Source: Paracoccaceae bacterium
GTDB lineage: Bacteria; Pseudomonadota; Alphaproteobacteria; Rhodobacterales; Rhodobacteraceae
DNA length: 33,846 nucleotides
Assembly (NCBI GenBank): GCA_011525185.1
Contig: WTIQ01000240.1
Location: 1 to 33,846 of the forward strand
Reading direction: 5' to 3'
Shown here one piece after another: positions 23,216-31,697 of the stretch. A program made the position numbers and the translations under genes. The notes beneath the pieces were generated by a model. The model was given only the letters and a program-made list of their open reading frames with translations. It did not search any database and was not told where the DNA came from. Each line of letters opens with the position of its first letter. Position 1 is the first letter of the stretch.

Positions 23216-24280
23216 ATGAGCGAAAACACTAAGATACTCGACGATATGAACAGCCGCACACGTGAAGTGTTTCAGCGGCTTGTAGAGGGCTATTTGGAAA
23301 GTGGAGAGCCTGTGGGGTCTCGTACATTGACGCGAAACCTAAGCGAGAAAGTCAGCCCCGCAACGGTGCGCAATGTCATGCAGGATCTCGAATTTTTGGG
23401 CCTCTTGGATAGCCCGCACATCAGCGCGGGGCGCATACCCACGGAGTTGGGTTTGCGTATGTTCGTAGATGGCCTCTTAGAAGTTAAAACGCTTGGCCTA
23501 GATGATAAGAGAAAGTTGCAAGAAACCCTCTCAGATACAGAGGCAGATGTGAGCGATGCTCTGGATAAGCTGGGCTCGGCGCTTTCTGGTATCACGCAGG
23601 GTGCGTCTCTCGTCCTGACGCCGAAACACGAAGAGCCCATCAAACACATTGAATTTGTTTCCCTCTCACCAGAGCGCGTTCTGGTTGTTTTGGTTTTTGC
23701 AGATGGTGAGGTAGAAAATAGATTATTTACGCCGCCCCTCGGCCTCACTCCGAGCACCCTAAGAGAGGCCGCAAATTTCTTGAACGCGATCATAGAAGGC
23801 AGGACGCTTTCCGAACTACATTCTGTTGTTCAAAACGAGATAGCAGCCCGAAGGCGCGAAATTGATCAATTGGCTCATACGCTCGTCGAATCAGGACTGG
23901 CCGTGTGGCACGAGCCTGGTGGTCTAAACGAGCGACTCATTGTGCGTGGACGCTCTCATCTTATCGGCTCCGATGTAGAGGAGGGCGATGTTGAGCGCAT
24001 AAAATCCTTGTTTGATGACCTTGAACGCAAGCAAGACATCGCAAATTTCCTCGATTTAACTGAAAAAGGCGAGGGCGTACGCATTTTTATTGGCTCAGAG
24101 AATAAACTTTTTTCACTTTCGGGTTCATCTTTGGTGGTTTCTTCATATATGAACGCTGATCACAAGGTGATTGGTGCGATCGGTGTAATTGGTCCAAAGC
24201 GATTGAATTACGGACGCATAGTGCCGATTGTCGATTATACAGCGCAGTTGGTTGGAAAGATGATTTCCAAACGAACGTAA
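23216..24280 (+). CDS. hrcA: Heat-inducible transcription repressor HrcA
   Basis: HrcA represses heat-shock genes by binding CIRCE operators, usually upstream of groESL, with activity modulated by GroEL. The 354-aa product has the N-terminal winged helix (TREVFQRLVEGYLESGEPVG, VSPATVRNVMQDLEFLGLLD, SAGRIPTELGLRMFVDGLL). The central GAF-like domain follows (LVLTPKHEEPIKHIEFVSLS, VLVVLVFADGEVENRLF). The C-terminal segment FIGSENKLFSLSGSSLVVSSY leads to GAIGVIGPKRLNYGRIVPIV. ATG 23216 has GAGG seven bases upstream; GTG 23210 in the same frame is less well placed. grpE follows after 10 bases, and dnaK/dnaJ are not in this window. Confidence 0.95.
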   Translation: MSENTKILDDMNSRTREVFQRLVEGYLESGEPVGSRTLTRNLSEKVSPATVRNVMQDLEFLGLLDSPHISAGRIPTELGLRMFVDGLLEVKTLGLDDKRKLQETLSDTEADVSDALDKLGSALSGITQGASLVLTPKHEEPIKHIEFVSLSPERVLVVLVFADGEVENRLFTPPLGLTPSTLREAANFLNAIIEGRTLSELHSVVQNEIAARRREIDQLAHTLVESGLAVWHEPGGLNERLIVRGRSHLIGSDVEEGDVERIKSLFDDLERKQDIANFLDLTEKGEGVRIFIGSENKLFSLSGSSLVVSSYMNADHKVIGAIGVIGPKRLNYGRIVPIVDYTAQLVGKMISKRT

Positions 24281-24290
24281 AGGACAACAC

Positions 24291-24881
24291 ATGGTAGACC
24301 AAAAAGAAGATGATTTTTTGGACAACATTGAGGATATTACCGCCCTGTCGGAACAAGATGAGGGTGAAGATCAAGAGGAGTTGATCGATTTCGAAAGCGC
24401 GTCAGCGGATTTTGAAGAAATAGATGCCATTCGTGCTGAGAGAGACGATTATCGCGACAAATTCATGCGTGCCCTTGCGGATGCTGAAAACTCGCGTAAA
24501 CGAGCAGATCGTGATCGGCGTGAGGCTGAAAACTACGGTGGATCCAAGCTGTCTCGTGATCTCTTGCCCGTTTATGACAACCTCAGTCGCGCGATTGGCG
24601 CTGCAAGTGAGGAGATGGATGAAAGCGCCAAGGCCATTGTTGAAGGCGTTCAGCTCACTATGCGGGAGCTCGTCAACGTGTTTCGCAAACATGGGATTGA
24701 GCCCATAACCCCCGAGGTAGGTGATAAGTTCGATCCAAAATTGCATCAAGCCATGTTTGAGGCCCCCTTACCTGGAACCAAAGCGGGCGACATTATTCAG
24801 GTCTCGTCCGAAGGTTTTATGCTACACGATCGACTGTTGCGGCCCGCACAGGTCGGCGTGTCCTCTGCCCCAGCAGAATAA
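24291..24881 (+). CDS. grpE: Nucleotide exchange factor GrpE
   Basis: GrpE is the dimeric co-chaperone that releases ADP from DnaK. The 196-aa protein starts with an acidic, disordered region (about 1-45). A long helix follows (ERDDYRDKFMRALADAENSR KRADRD region, about 50-75), then the four-helix bundle and the C-terminal beta domain with HGIEPITPEVGDKFDPKLHQ and RPAQVGVS. The ATG follows AAGGACAACAC. It is the second gene of hrcA-grpE and converges on mutS with only three bases between the stop codons; no terminator is seen there, so transcripts of grpE and mutS are expected to overlap. Confidence 0.96.
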   Translation: MVDQKEDDFLDNIEDITALSEQDEGEDQEELIDFESASADFEEIDAIRAERDDYRDKFMRALADAENSRKRADRDRREAENYGGSKLSRDLLPVYDNLSRAIGAASEEMDESAKAIVEGVQLTMRELVNVFRKHGIEPITPEVGDKFDPKLHQAMFEAPLPGTKAGDIIQVSSEGFMLHDRLLRPAQVGVSSAPAE

Positions 24882-24884
24882 AAA

Positions 24885-27506
24885 TTACGATTTACCAAGA
24901 AGCTCTTTAAGATCATACAACGTCTGAAGGGCTTCTCTAGGGCTCAACTCATCTGGATGAATCTGTTTCAAAGCCTCACGGATTTCAGAATCTTGCTGTG
25001 GCTTCGGCGCAGGCGTTCGGGAGAACTCAGCAAAAAGCGGAAGATCGTCGACCACTGTGCCTTGTTTTGACGTGCCCTCCCGTTCACCCTTTTCAAGTGC
25101 GCTCAAGACATCGCGGGCCCGACGGATCACTATATCTGGAAGCCCCGCCAATTGGGCAACTTGTACCCCGTATGAGCGATCAGCGGCACCTTTCTTGACT
25201 TCGTGCAAAAAGATGACGTTGCCCTCCCACTCTTTGACGGCCACGGTCGCATTTTCGACCCTATCAAGGCGATTAGAGAGGTTTGTCAGCTCATGGTAAT
25301 GAGTTGCAAAGAGTGCGCGGGATTGATTGATATCATGCAGATGCTCAAGCGTCGCCCAAGCAATTGATAGACCATCATAGGTGGCTGTTCCCCGTCCAAT
25401 CTCGTCCAAAATCACCAAAGCGCGATCATCGGATTGATTGAGGATCGCGGCTGTTTCGATCATCTCAACCATAAATGTAGAACGCCCCCGCGCCAGATCG
25501 TCGGACGCCCCAACACGACTAAACACCTGCGTGACAAGTCCAATATGCGCGTGATCTGCTGGAACGAAGCAACCCATCTGCGCAAGGATTGCAATCAAGG
25601 CATTTTGCCGTAAAAACGTGGACTTACCCGCCATATTAGGGCCTGTCAAAAGCCAAATACCGCCATTTTCAAGGTCGCAATCATTGGCAATAAAGGGATC
25701 GCCATCCCGCGTGAGCGCATGTTCAACAACGGGGTGCCTCCCCGCTATGATGGAAAATGATCTGCTTTCGTCTACGCTGGGCCGTTTCCAGTTTTTATGA
25801 CGCGCCAGCTCTGAAAACGAAAGCGACAGATCAAACTCTGCAAGTGCGCTAGACGTCTCGCTTAAACTCTCTACATGTGCCACGACAGCTTCACAAAGGT
25901 GCTCGAATATTTTCTTTTCGATTTCCAAAGCGACCGAGGAAGCGTTGAGGATTTTTGTTTCCAGCTCAGAGAGTTCTACTGTGGTAAATCGGACTTGGTT
26001 CGCTGTTGTTTGTCGGTGAATGAATGTCTCGCTCAAGGGGGGAGCAAGCATTTTTTCCGAGTGCGTCGCTGGCGTTTCAACGAAATATCCCAACACGTTG
26101 TTGTGTTTGATTTTAAGGGATTGCACGCTGGTTAGAGACGCATATTGCGCCTGAAGCCCCGCAATAACGCTGCGTCCTTCATCCCGTAATATCCGCAGCT
26201 CATCTAACTCTGCGTCAAACCCCTTTGCGATAAAGCCACCATCTCTTGTCAACAGAGGAGGGTCTTCGACAAGGGCCGAGTTCAAATGTTCGATTAATAC
26301 GCTATGACCTGTGAGTTTTTTGTGCGCCAACGTAAGGCAGTTTTGAAGCTCTAGCTCGCTTGTGGTCTGCCAAATAGTTTGAGCTTCTGTAAGCGCTGTT
26401 ACAATCGCGCGCAAATCTCTTGGGCCACCTCGATCAAGTGACAAGCGCGACAGCGCTCTCTCAAGATCAGGACACTTTTTTAAGGACTGTGACACAGTCT
26501 CACCCGTATCTGGATGAGCGAGCCAGTCATCAATGGCATCAAGTCGATCTTTGATCTCTTCTAACTCTAGCGAAGGCGAGGAGACCCTCTGTTCCAAAAG
26601 TCGCGCTCCGGCCGCTGTTTTGGTTCTGTCAATCACGGATAAAAGCGACCCCTGCTTTTGTCCTGCCATTGTGCGTGTCAGCTCCAAATTTCTCCGTGTA
26701 GCGGCATCAATCTGCATGATCCGTTCGGACAATTGCTGTTTGGGCGCCTTTAAAAGGGGCAGCCTCCCTTTTTGCGTAACTTCGAGATAATCTATAATGG
26801 CACCAAGGGCCGAGACCTCAGCACGATCAAACTGACCAAACGCGTCTAAAGCTTCTACATTAAATGTAGATTTGAGCCGATGAAGTCCCGATGTGCTGTC
26901 AAAAGAAGCGGCACTCAAAGCCGTGAGCGAACATGAGAAATCCTCCGCAATAGGCTCTAATTCATCTCTCTGACTGTCGGGCACAATAAGCTCACTTGGA
27001 CCCAAGCGGGCAAGCTCCGCCCCCAAGCTGACTCGAGCCAGCTTTTGAACGTTTAACTCACCAGTGGAAATATCCACCCAAGCCAAGGCAGCCTTGTCGC
27101 GGATTTCTAAGAACGCAGCGAGAAAGTTATTCTTGCGCGCCTCTAAAAGGCTGTCTTCCGTTAGTGTTCCTGGGGTGACAAGGCGCACAACATCGCGCCT
27201 TACGACCGATTTACTGCCGCGCCTCTTCGCCTCAGCGGGGCTTTCCATTTGCTCACAAACGGCAACACGGAACCCTTTTTTTATGAGGGTCAAAAGATAG
27301 CCTTCTGCTGCATGATGGGGGACGCCACACATGGCAATATCCGCACCTTCATGCTTTCCGCGCTTAGTAAGGGCAATATCAAGGGCCTGAGACGCGGCAA
27401 CCGCGTCATCAAAAAACAATTCATAAAAATCGCCCATCCGATAGAATAAGAGCGCATCTTTATAATTCTGCTTTAGCTCAAGATATTGGGCCATCATTGG
27501 CGTCAT
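24885..27506 (-). CDS. mutS: DNA mismatch repair protein MutS
   Basis: MutS recognises mismatches and small loops and recruits MutL. The 873-aa protein is full length. The N-terminal mismatch-binding domain carries the Phe-x-Glu motif in YRMGDFYELFFDDA (Phe27, Glu29). Connector, lever and clamp domains occupy the middle. The ABC-type ATPase has Walker A TGPNMAGKSTFLRQ (about 620-633), the STFMVEM segment, Walker B LVILDEIGRGTATYDGLS and the LFATHYHEL His switch. A short helical C-terminal tail (PDELSPREALQTLYDLKELL) matches the tetramerisation helix. The start at ATG 27506 suits the family. The region to the divergent kinase gene (27507-27602) must contain its promoter. Confidence 0.97.
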   Translation of the reverse strand: MTPMMAQYLELKQNYKDALLFYRMGDFYELFFDDAVAASQALDIALTKRGKHEGADIAMCGVPHHAAEGYLLTLIKKGFRVAVCEQMESPAEAKRRGSKSVVRRDVVRLVTPGTLTEDSLLEARKNNFLAAFLEIRDKAALAWVDISTGELNVQKLARVSLGAELARLGPSELIVPDSQRDELEPIAEDFSCSLTALSAASFDSTSGLHRLKSTFNVEALDAFGQFDRAEVSALGAIIDYLEVTQKGRLPLLKAPKQQLSERIMQIDAATRRNLELTRTMAGQKQGSLLSVIDRTKTAAGARLLEQRVSSPSLELEEIKDRLDAIDDWLAHPDTGETVSQSLKKCPDLERALSRLSLDRGGPRDLRAIVTALTEAQTIWQTTSELELQNCLTLAHKKLTGHSVLIEHLNSALVEDPPLLTRDGGFIAKGFDAELDELRILRDEGRSVIAGLQAQYASLTSVQSLKIKHNNVLGYFVETPATHSEKMLAPPLSETFIHRQTTANQVRFTTVELSELETKILNASSVALEIEKKIFEHLCEAVVAHVESLSETSSALAEFDLSLSFSELARHKNWKRPSVDESRSFSIIAGRHPVVEHALTRDGDPFIANDCDLENGGIWLLTGPNMAGKSTFLRQNALIAILAQMGCFVPADHAHIGLVTQVFSRVGASDDLARGRSTFMVEMIETAAILNQSDDRALVILDEIGRGTATYDGLSIAWATLEHLHDINQSRALFATHYHELTNLSNRLDRVENATVAVKEWEGNVIFLHEVKKGAADRSYGVQVAQLAGLPDIVIRRARDVLSALEKGEREGTSKQGTVVDDLPLFAEFSRTPAPKPQQDSEIREALKQIHPDELSPREALQTLYDLKELLGKS

Positions 27507-27602
27507 GGGCGGATCCTTTGACTTTGACGTTCTGTGTAAATGCGGTTTAACTAAATCGAAAGGTTTAAATCAAAATTTGACATATCTGCTGGAGGCCATT
27601 TC

Positions 27603-28480
27603 GTGACCATTTACAATTTAGGCTCAATTAATGCGGATCATTTTTATCGTTTGCCAAATCTTCCACAGCCTGGGGAGACTTTATTTTCTACTCATTATTT
27701 TCGAGGTCTCGGGGGAAAAGGAACCAATATGTCAGTGGCGGCGGCGAGGGCGGCGGCCCGAGTGATCCACATTGGCGCTGTTGGTCAGGATGGGGCATGG
27801 GCGGTTGAGACGCTGATGGAATATGGCGTTGACACGCGTTACATCGCACAAGGCTCGATAACGGGCCATGCAAATGTTTTCCTCGACCCGAGCGGCGAAA
27901 ACGCGATCGTTTTGCACGCAGGGGCTAACCACGAGCTTACTGAAAATCAAATCGCGGAGGCGCTTTCATTATCGTCCACGGGTGACATTTTTCTTTTGCA
28001 AAACGAAATAAATATGCAAACTGAAGCGGCGAAATTGGCGTCATCCCTTGGGTTATATGTCGTTTATGCAGCAGCTCCCTTTGACGCGCAGTCGGTCAAG
28101 GGGGTTTGCCATATGTAAATTGCCTCATAATGAATGAAATTGAAGCACAACAATTGACGCAAGCGCTAGGACAAGAGCTGGGCGCATTGGGGCCAGAGCT
28201 AATTGTTGTCACACTTGGCAGTAAGGGCTCTAAAACAATTGAAAAGGCGACTGGAAAAATTACGCATATAGATCCCATTGCAGTAAAGGCGATTGATACA
28301 ACAGGGGCCGGCGATACCTACACGGGGTACTTTGTTGCTGGATTAGATCGGGGGTTTTCTGTCCAACACTCAGCGCGGCTCGCAACACAGGCAGCCGCGC
28401 TTATGGTTACCAAAGAGGGTACTGCTGATGTTATTCCTGATTTGAAGGATATAGAGGATTATTTCGGACCCAACGCCTGA
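27603..28480 (+). pseudogene. Ribokinase-like PfkB-family sugar kinase gene with a one-base frameshift
   Basis: The PfkB/ribokinase family phosphorylates sugars or nucleosides with ATP. From GTG 27603, preceded by GGAGGCCATTTC, the frame encodes NLGSINADHFYRLPNLPQPG, FRGLGGKGTNMSVAAARA and about 165 residues of kinase fold, then stops at 28116-28118. The rest (PYVNCLIMNEIEA to the C-terminus, including ELIVVTLGSKG and the catalytic DTTGAGDTYTGYFVAGL) continues in the -1 frame to 28480. The switch lies at GGGGGTTT (28100-28107). One extra base there joins the halves (VKGVLPYVN) into a 292-aa kinase, the normal size. I see no other damage, so this is a recent indel, a sequencing error in a homopolymer, or, less likely, slippage. 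If translated as is, it gives a kinase lacking the catalytic Asp. The substrate is unknown. Confidence 0.88.
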
Positions 28481-29122
28481 TTATTTTGCAAAAGGAGCCG
28501 CAGGCCCCCAGAGCTCTTTTACGCGTCTATCTCTGCCGCAGGCCTCACGATATTTTTTATATGCTGATGCTTGCGTGCGTGGACCAAAGCGGGTGAGGAT
28601 CAATTTACTCCCTTTATAATAATCCTGATGATAGTCTTCTGCCTTGTAAAAGTTCTTGAACGCCACGACAGGCGTGACAATCTTTTGCCCTAAAGCAATT
28701 GAGGCGTTTTTAACTTCTCGTTGTGCAATGGCTTTTTCTTGGTTGTTGGCAAAGTAAATGGCGCTAGAATATCCAAAACCACGGTCACAAAATTGACCCC
28801 CTTCATCTGTTGGATCAATGGATCTCAGAAACATATTTATAAGTGTCGCGCGTGAGATAACGCTTGGGTCAAAATCTATCTCAACGGCTTCTCTATGGCC
28901 AGTGCCGCCATTGGTGACCTGTTTATAGCTTGGCTTGGCAACATCGCCGCCAGAAAATCCTGAACTCACCTCCCGCACGCCTTTGACCCGCTCGAAGTCC
29001 GCTTCGACACACCAAAAACAACCACCAGCGACATAGAGCTTATCGGCTTGGGCGGTGGGAGAATATAGAATAAAGACAGATAAGAGCGCTGCAAGGAGGT
29101 TTAATGTCTTGAGATGAGCCAT
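28481..29122 (-). CDS. msrA: Peptide-methionine (S)-S-oxide reductase MsrA, predicted exported
   Basis: MsrA reduces the S-epimer of methionine sulfoxide in proteins. The 213-aa product from ATG 29122 has a likely signal peptide (basic start, hydrophobic LLAALLSVFILY, cleavage after TAQA at about residue 26). Then come the catalytic GGCFWCVEADFERVKGV (nucleophile Cys about 35), SGFSGGDVAKPSYKQVTNGG, GHREAVEIDFDPSVIS, FLRSIDPTDEGGQFCDRGFG and YHQDYY. The terminal region contains a further Cys (REACGRDRRV) that could act in resolution. An in-frame ATG at 29167 would add 15 residues ahead of the signal peptide and is less likely. It converges on the kinase gene with no bases between stop codons. 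The location in the periplasm is inferred from the N-terminus. Confidence 0.92.
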   Translation of the reverse strand: MAHLKTLNLLAALLSVFILYSPTAQADKLYVAGGCFWCVEADFERVKGVREVSSGFSGGDVAKPSYKQVTNGGTGHREAVEIDFDPSVISRATLINMFLRSIDPTDEGGQFCDRGFGYSSAIYFANNQEKAIAQREVKNASIALGQKIVTPVVAFKNFYKAEDYHQDYYKGSKLILTRFGPRTQASAYKKYREACGRDRRVKELWGPAAPFAK

Positions 29123-29249
29123 ATTCAATCTTTCGCTTCTTCCGAGATTGTTATCTAGCACACTCATTGGGTTTCGTGATACGTCTCACTCAATTGTGAT
29201 AGATCGTGTTTAAGTGAGAGCATCTTATGGGCTTGTTCAAGGGATTAGA

Positions 29250-29975
29250 GTGGCAAAGGCTATGCATATAGCAGTTTGGTCAGGCCCCCGAAACATTTCG
29301 ACCGCTTTGATGTATTCTTTTGCATCTCGCAAAGATGTTTATGCGATTGATGAGCCCTTCTATGCCCATTATTTGGCGCAAACGGGCCTCTTGCATCCCA
29401 TGCGAGACGACATTTTGGCGTCCCAATCACAAGACAGTGCAGCGATCATTGAGGAGATTTGTGCACAACGCACTGATGGGAGGCATATCTATCACAAACA
29501 TATGACACATCACATGCTCCCAAGTATTCCGCTAGACTGGCTTTCTCGTGTCAAAAACGTATTCCTCATCCGGCACCCTTCGCAGGTGATCGCAAGCTTC
29601 GCAAAGAAACATCAAAATCCAAAGCTGTCTGATTTAGGTTATGAGCGACAAGTCGAATTGTTTGATCATATCCTTGCATCTGGAACCACGCCCATTGTGA
29701 TCGATGGGCATGACTTACAGAGTGATCCTGAACCTGTGTTAAAACGGCTCTGTTCTGCACTAGAGCTCGCGTTTTCAAATGACATGCTCACTTGGGCCTC
29801 AGGTGGTAAGAGCTGTGATGGCATTTGGGCAAAACATTGGTATGGCTCTGTTCATGCGTCTACTGGGTTTCGCGCACCGAGCCAAGCAAGCGTTGCTCTG
29901 TCTCCCGAGCTGCAAGCGCTCGAGGCGCAGGCCATGCCCTTTTATTCTTACATGAATACCTATTGCCTTAAATAA
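29250..29975 (+). CDS. Sulfotransferase-like P-loop protein
   Basis: A 241-aa protein resembling the sulfotransferase family that is often annotated as sulfotransferase-like or branched-chain-aminotransferase-like. The PAPS 5'-phosphosulfate-loop equivalent is MHIAVWSGPRNISTALMYSF near the N-terminus. VYAIDEPFYAHYL, HIYHKHMTHHML (conserved histidines), VKNVFLIRHPSQVIASFAKK (the 3'-phosphate-binding-like Arg/Ser segment) and TTPIVIDGHDLQSDPEPVLK follow. I choose GTG 29250 as start because AAGGG lies six bases upstream; ATG 29262 (MHIAVW) is the alternative. The substrate is unknown. It converges on idi with one base between stops, at the border of the photosynthesis genes. Confidence 0.8.
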   Translation: MAKAMHIAVWSGPRNISTALMYSFASRKDVYAIDEPFYAHYLAQTGLLHPMRDDILASQSQDSAAIIEEICAQRTDGRHIYHKHMTHHMLPSIPLDWLSRVKNVFLIRHPSQVIASFAKKHQNPKLSDLGYERQVELFDHILASGTTPIVIDGHDLQSDPEPVLKRLCSALELAFSNDMLTWASGGKSCDGIWAKHWYGSVHASTGFRAPSQASVALSPELQALEAQAMPFYSYMNTYCLK

Positions 29976-29976
29976 C

Positions 29977-30519
29977 CTATCCAACAGATATGCGCAGCAT
30001 CTCATCGTTGAAAATACGATCCGCATATTTTTCGATATAGATCAGCAACCACGGGGTAAATCGCTCGGGCCAGCGCGTGACTTCGGCCCGCAGATCGTGA
30101 TAGTCTATCCATCGATAGTCCATCACTTCGGACGGGTTGGGGCGAACGTTTGGCCTTTCATGGACGTGAATCACAAAGAGATCCACAACCTCATGTTCGA
30201 TCAACCCATTTCCAACATCGGCTCGATATTCCACCGTATCACGGTAGACAGGTTGCGTTTGTTCTAGGCCGAGCTCATCCTCCATCCGGCGTATGGCGCA
30301 TTCTTCGGCCGTTTCATCCCAGTTTGGATGTGTGCAGCAGGTATTGGCCCACAGCCCCGGCGTATGATATTTGCATAAGGCCCGTTTTTGGATCAGGATA
30401 TCTTGGCCGCAGACCATAAAGACAGAGACCGCCTTATGACGTAGCCCCTTCACATGCGCCTCAAGTTTCTCAACAGGTTTTATTTCGCCATTGACCCAGG
30501 CCGGGATCATGATCGTCAT
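29977..30519 (-). CDS. idi: Isopentenyl-diphosphate delta-isomerase, type 1
   Basis: Idi interconverts isopentenyl and dimethylallyl diphosphate, supplying precursors for carotenoids and the bacteriochlorophyll tail. The 180-aa product is a Nudix-fold enzyme with GLRHKAVSVFMV, LWANTCCTHPNWDETAEECA (catalytic Cys about 61/62 and metal His), the Nudix-box-like RRMEDELGLE, and the late segment YRWIDYHDLRAEV and RFTPWLLIY. Its ATG at 30519 overlaps the bchP stop as ATGA, so it is translationally coupled to the bch genes. The same bchP-idi linkage is present in the Rhodobacter capsulatus photosynthesis cluster (ORF176). Confidence 0.95.
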   Translation of the reverse strand: MTIMIPAWVNGEIKPVEKLEAHVKGLRHKAVSVFMVCGQDILIQKRALCKYHTPGLWANTCCTHPNWDETAEECAIRRMEDELGLEQTQPVYRDTVEYRADVGNGLIEHEVVDLFVIHVHERPNVRPNPSEVMDYRWIDYHDLRAEVTRWPERFTPWLLIYIEKYADRIFNDEMLRISVG

Positions 30520-31694
30520 ATATGCTCCGCTGAAACGATACCCATTAAATGAGCAATATTCTTTAGGCCGATTTTGACATGGGCCAAGGGACGCGCCTTG
30601 ACCAGCTTCTTGTTCATATAGGCTTCGAAGGTCAACCTTTGAACATCAATATCATGACAAAGTGAGACAAATCGCTCGCGTCTATCGTCGGAGCGATAAT
30701 AGGCGTTTTGCATTGAGGCTAGGACTTTAAAGACCGTTTTATGCTCTTTCATAAACAGACTGCGCGCAAGCTTAAGGTCGCTCACCCGACCAGAGGCTAA
30801 GGTTGCGGCGGCAGCGGTTGCCGCAACACGACCCCCGACCATCGCGTAATAAATGCCTTCGCCAGAGCTTGGCGCAACCACACCAGCCGCATCACCCGCA
30901 AGGACGACATCCTTGCCATTGTCCCATCGATCGAGCGGTTTAAGTGGAATTGGAGCGCCTTCTTTGCGGATGGTTTTACAACCCTCTAATCCTGATGCTT
31001 TTCGAAGCTTAGCGGTTGCCTCCTTTAGATCGACTCCATCAACGCCCGTGCCCATGCCAACGCTGGCAGAATGACCATGGGGAAAGACCCAGCCATAGAA
31101 ATCAGGAGAAATTTCACCATCATAAATCACATCACAGCGGCTTGGATCATACTTTCCATGTGCGTTTGGCGCCTCTATGATCTCATGATAGGCAATAACA
31201 TAGGGTATTTTATCACCCCCAGGCACTTCGGCGCGCGCAACGTTTGAGCGTGCCCCATCCGCACCAATGATAAGCTTTGTGCTCAGTTCCTTGGTCTCGC
31301 GTGTGTCTTTGTCAACAAAGATAACTTTGGTCACACCACTGGAACGGTCAATAGACTTAAAGCTCCCTGTAAATCGATCTGCTCCCGCGTCTGCCGCGCG
31401 GATGCGCAGAAATTCGTCAAAGTGCTCTCGGTCCACCATCCCGACGTAACCGTTTTCAATAGGAATATCGACGCTGCGTTGGGTAGGTGAAACCATGCGC
31501 GCTGTATTGATTTTTGCCACAAGCTGCGCCTCTGGAATGGCGAAATCATCAACAAGACGGGGCGGAATTGCGCCGCCGCAGGGTTTGATCCGACCAGCAC
31601 GGTCTATAAGCGCCACCTTTCGGCCGCTTCTGGCAAGGTCCTCTGCTGCTGTTGCGCCCGAGGGACCACCACCGATGACAACCACATCATACAT
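30516..31694 (-). CDS. bchP: Geranylgeranyl diphosphate/bacteriochlorophyll reductase BchP
   Basis: BchP reduces the geranylgeranyl group to phytyl, on geranylgeranyl-bacteriochlorophyll and/or geranylgeranyl diphosphate. The 392-aa flavoprotein has the N-terminal FAD fold MYDVVVIGGGPSGATAAEDL, the family sequence GRIKPCGGAIPPRLVDDF, LIIGADGARSNVARAEVPG, YDGEISPDFYGWVFPHGHSA and the second FAD contact DVVLAGDAAGVVAPSSGEGI. The length equals that of characterised BchP proteins. It lies three bases after the PucC-like gene and overlaps idi by four. Aerobic anoxygenic phototrophy is the natural context, although the reaction centre genes are outside the window. Confidence 0.96.
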   Translation of the reverse strand: MYDVVVIGGGPSGATAAEDLARSGRKVALIDRAGRIKPCGGAIPPRLVDDFAIPEAQLVAKINTARMVSPTQRSVDIPIENGYVGMVDREHFDEFLRIRAADAGADRFTGSFKSIDRSSGVTKVIFVDKDTRETKELSTKLIIGADGARSNVARAEVPGGDKIPYVIAYHEIIEAPNAHGKYDPSRCDVIYDGEISPDFYGWVFPHGHSASVGMGTGVDGVDLKEATAKLRKASGLEGCKTIRKEGAPIPLKPLDRWDNGKDVVLAGDAAGVVAPSSGEGIYYAMVGGRVAATAAAATLASGRVSDLKLARSLFMKEHKTVFKVLASMQNAYYRSDDRRERFVSLCHDIDVQRLTFEAYMNKKLVKARPLAHVKIGLKNIAHLMGIVSAEHI

Positions 31695-31697
31695 TAT

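Noticed and set aside
28098..28118. Programmed -1 frameshift to make the full kinase
   Set aside because: The site does not fit the X-XXY-YYZ heptamer, no downstream stimulatory structure is evident, and PfkB kinases are not known to need it. A simple indel is more likely.
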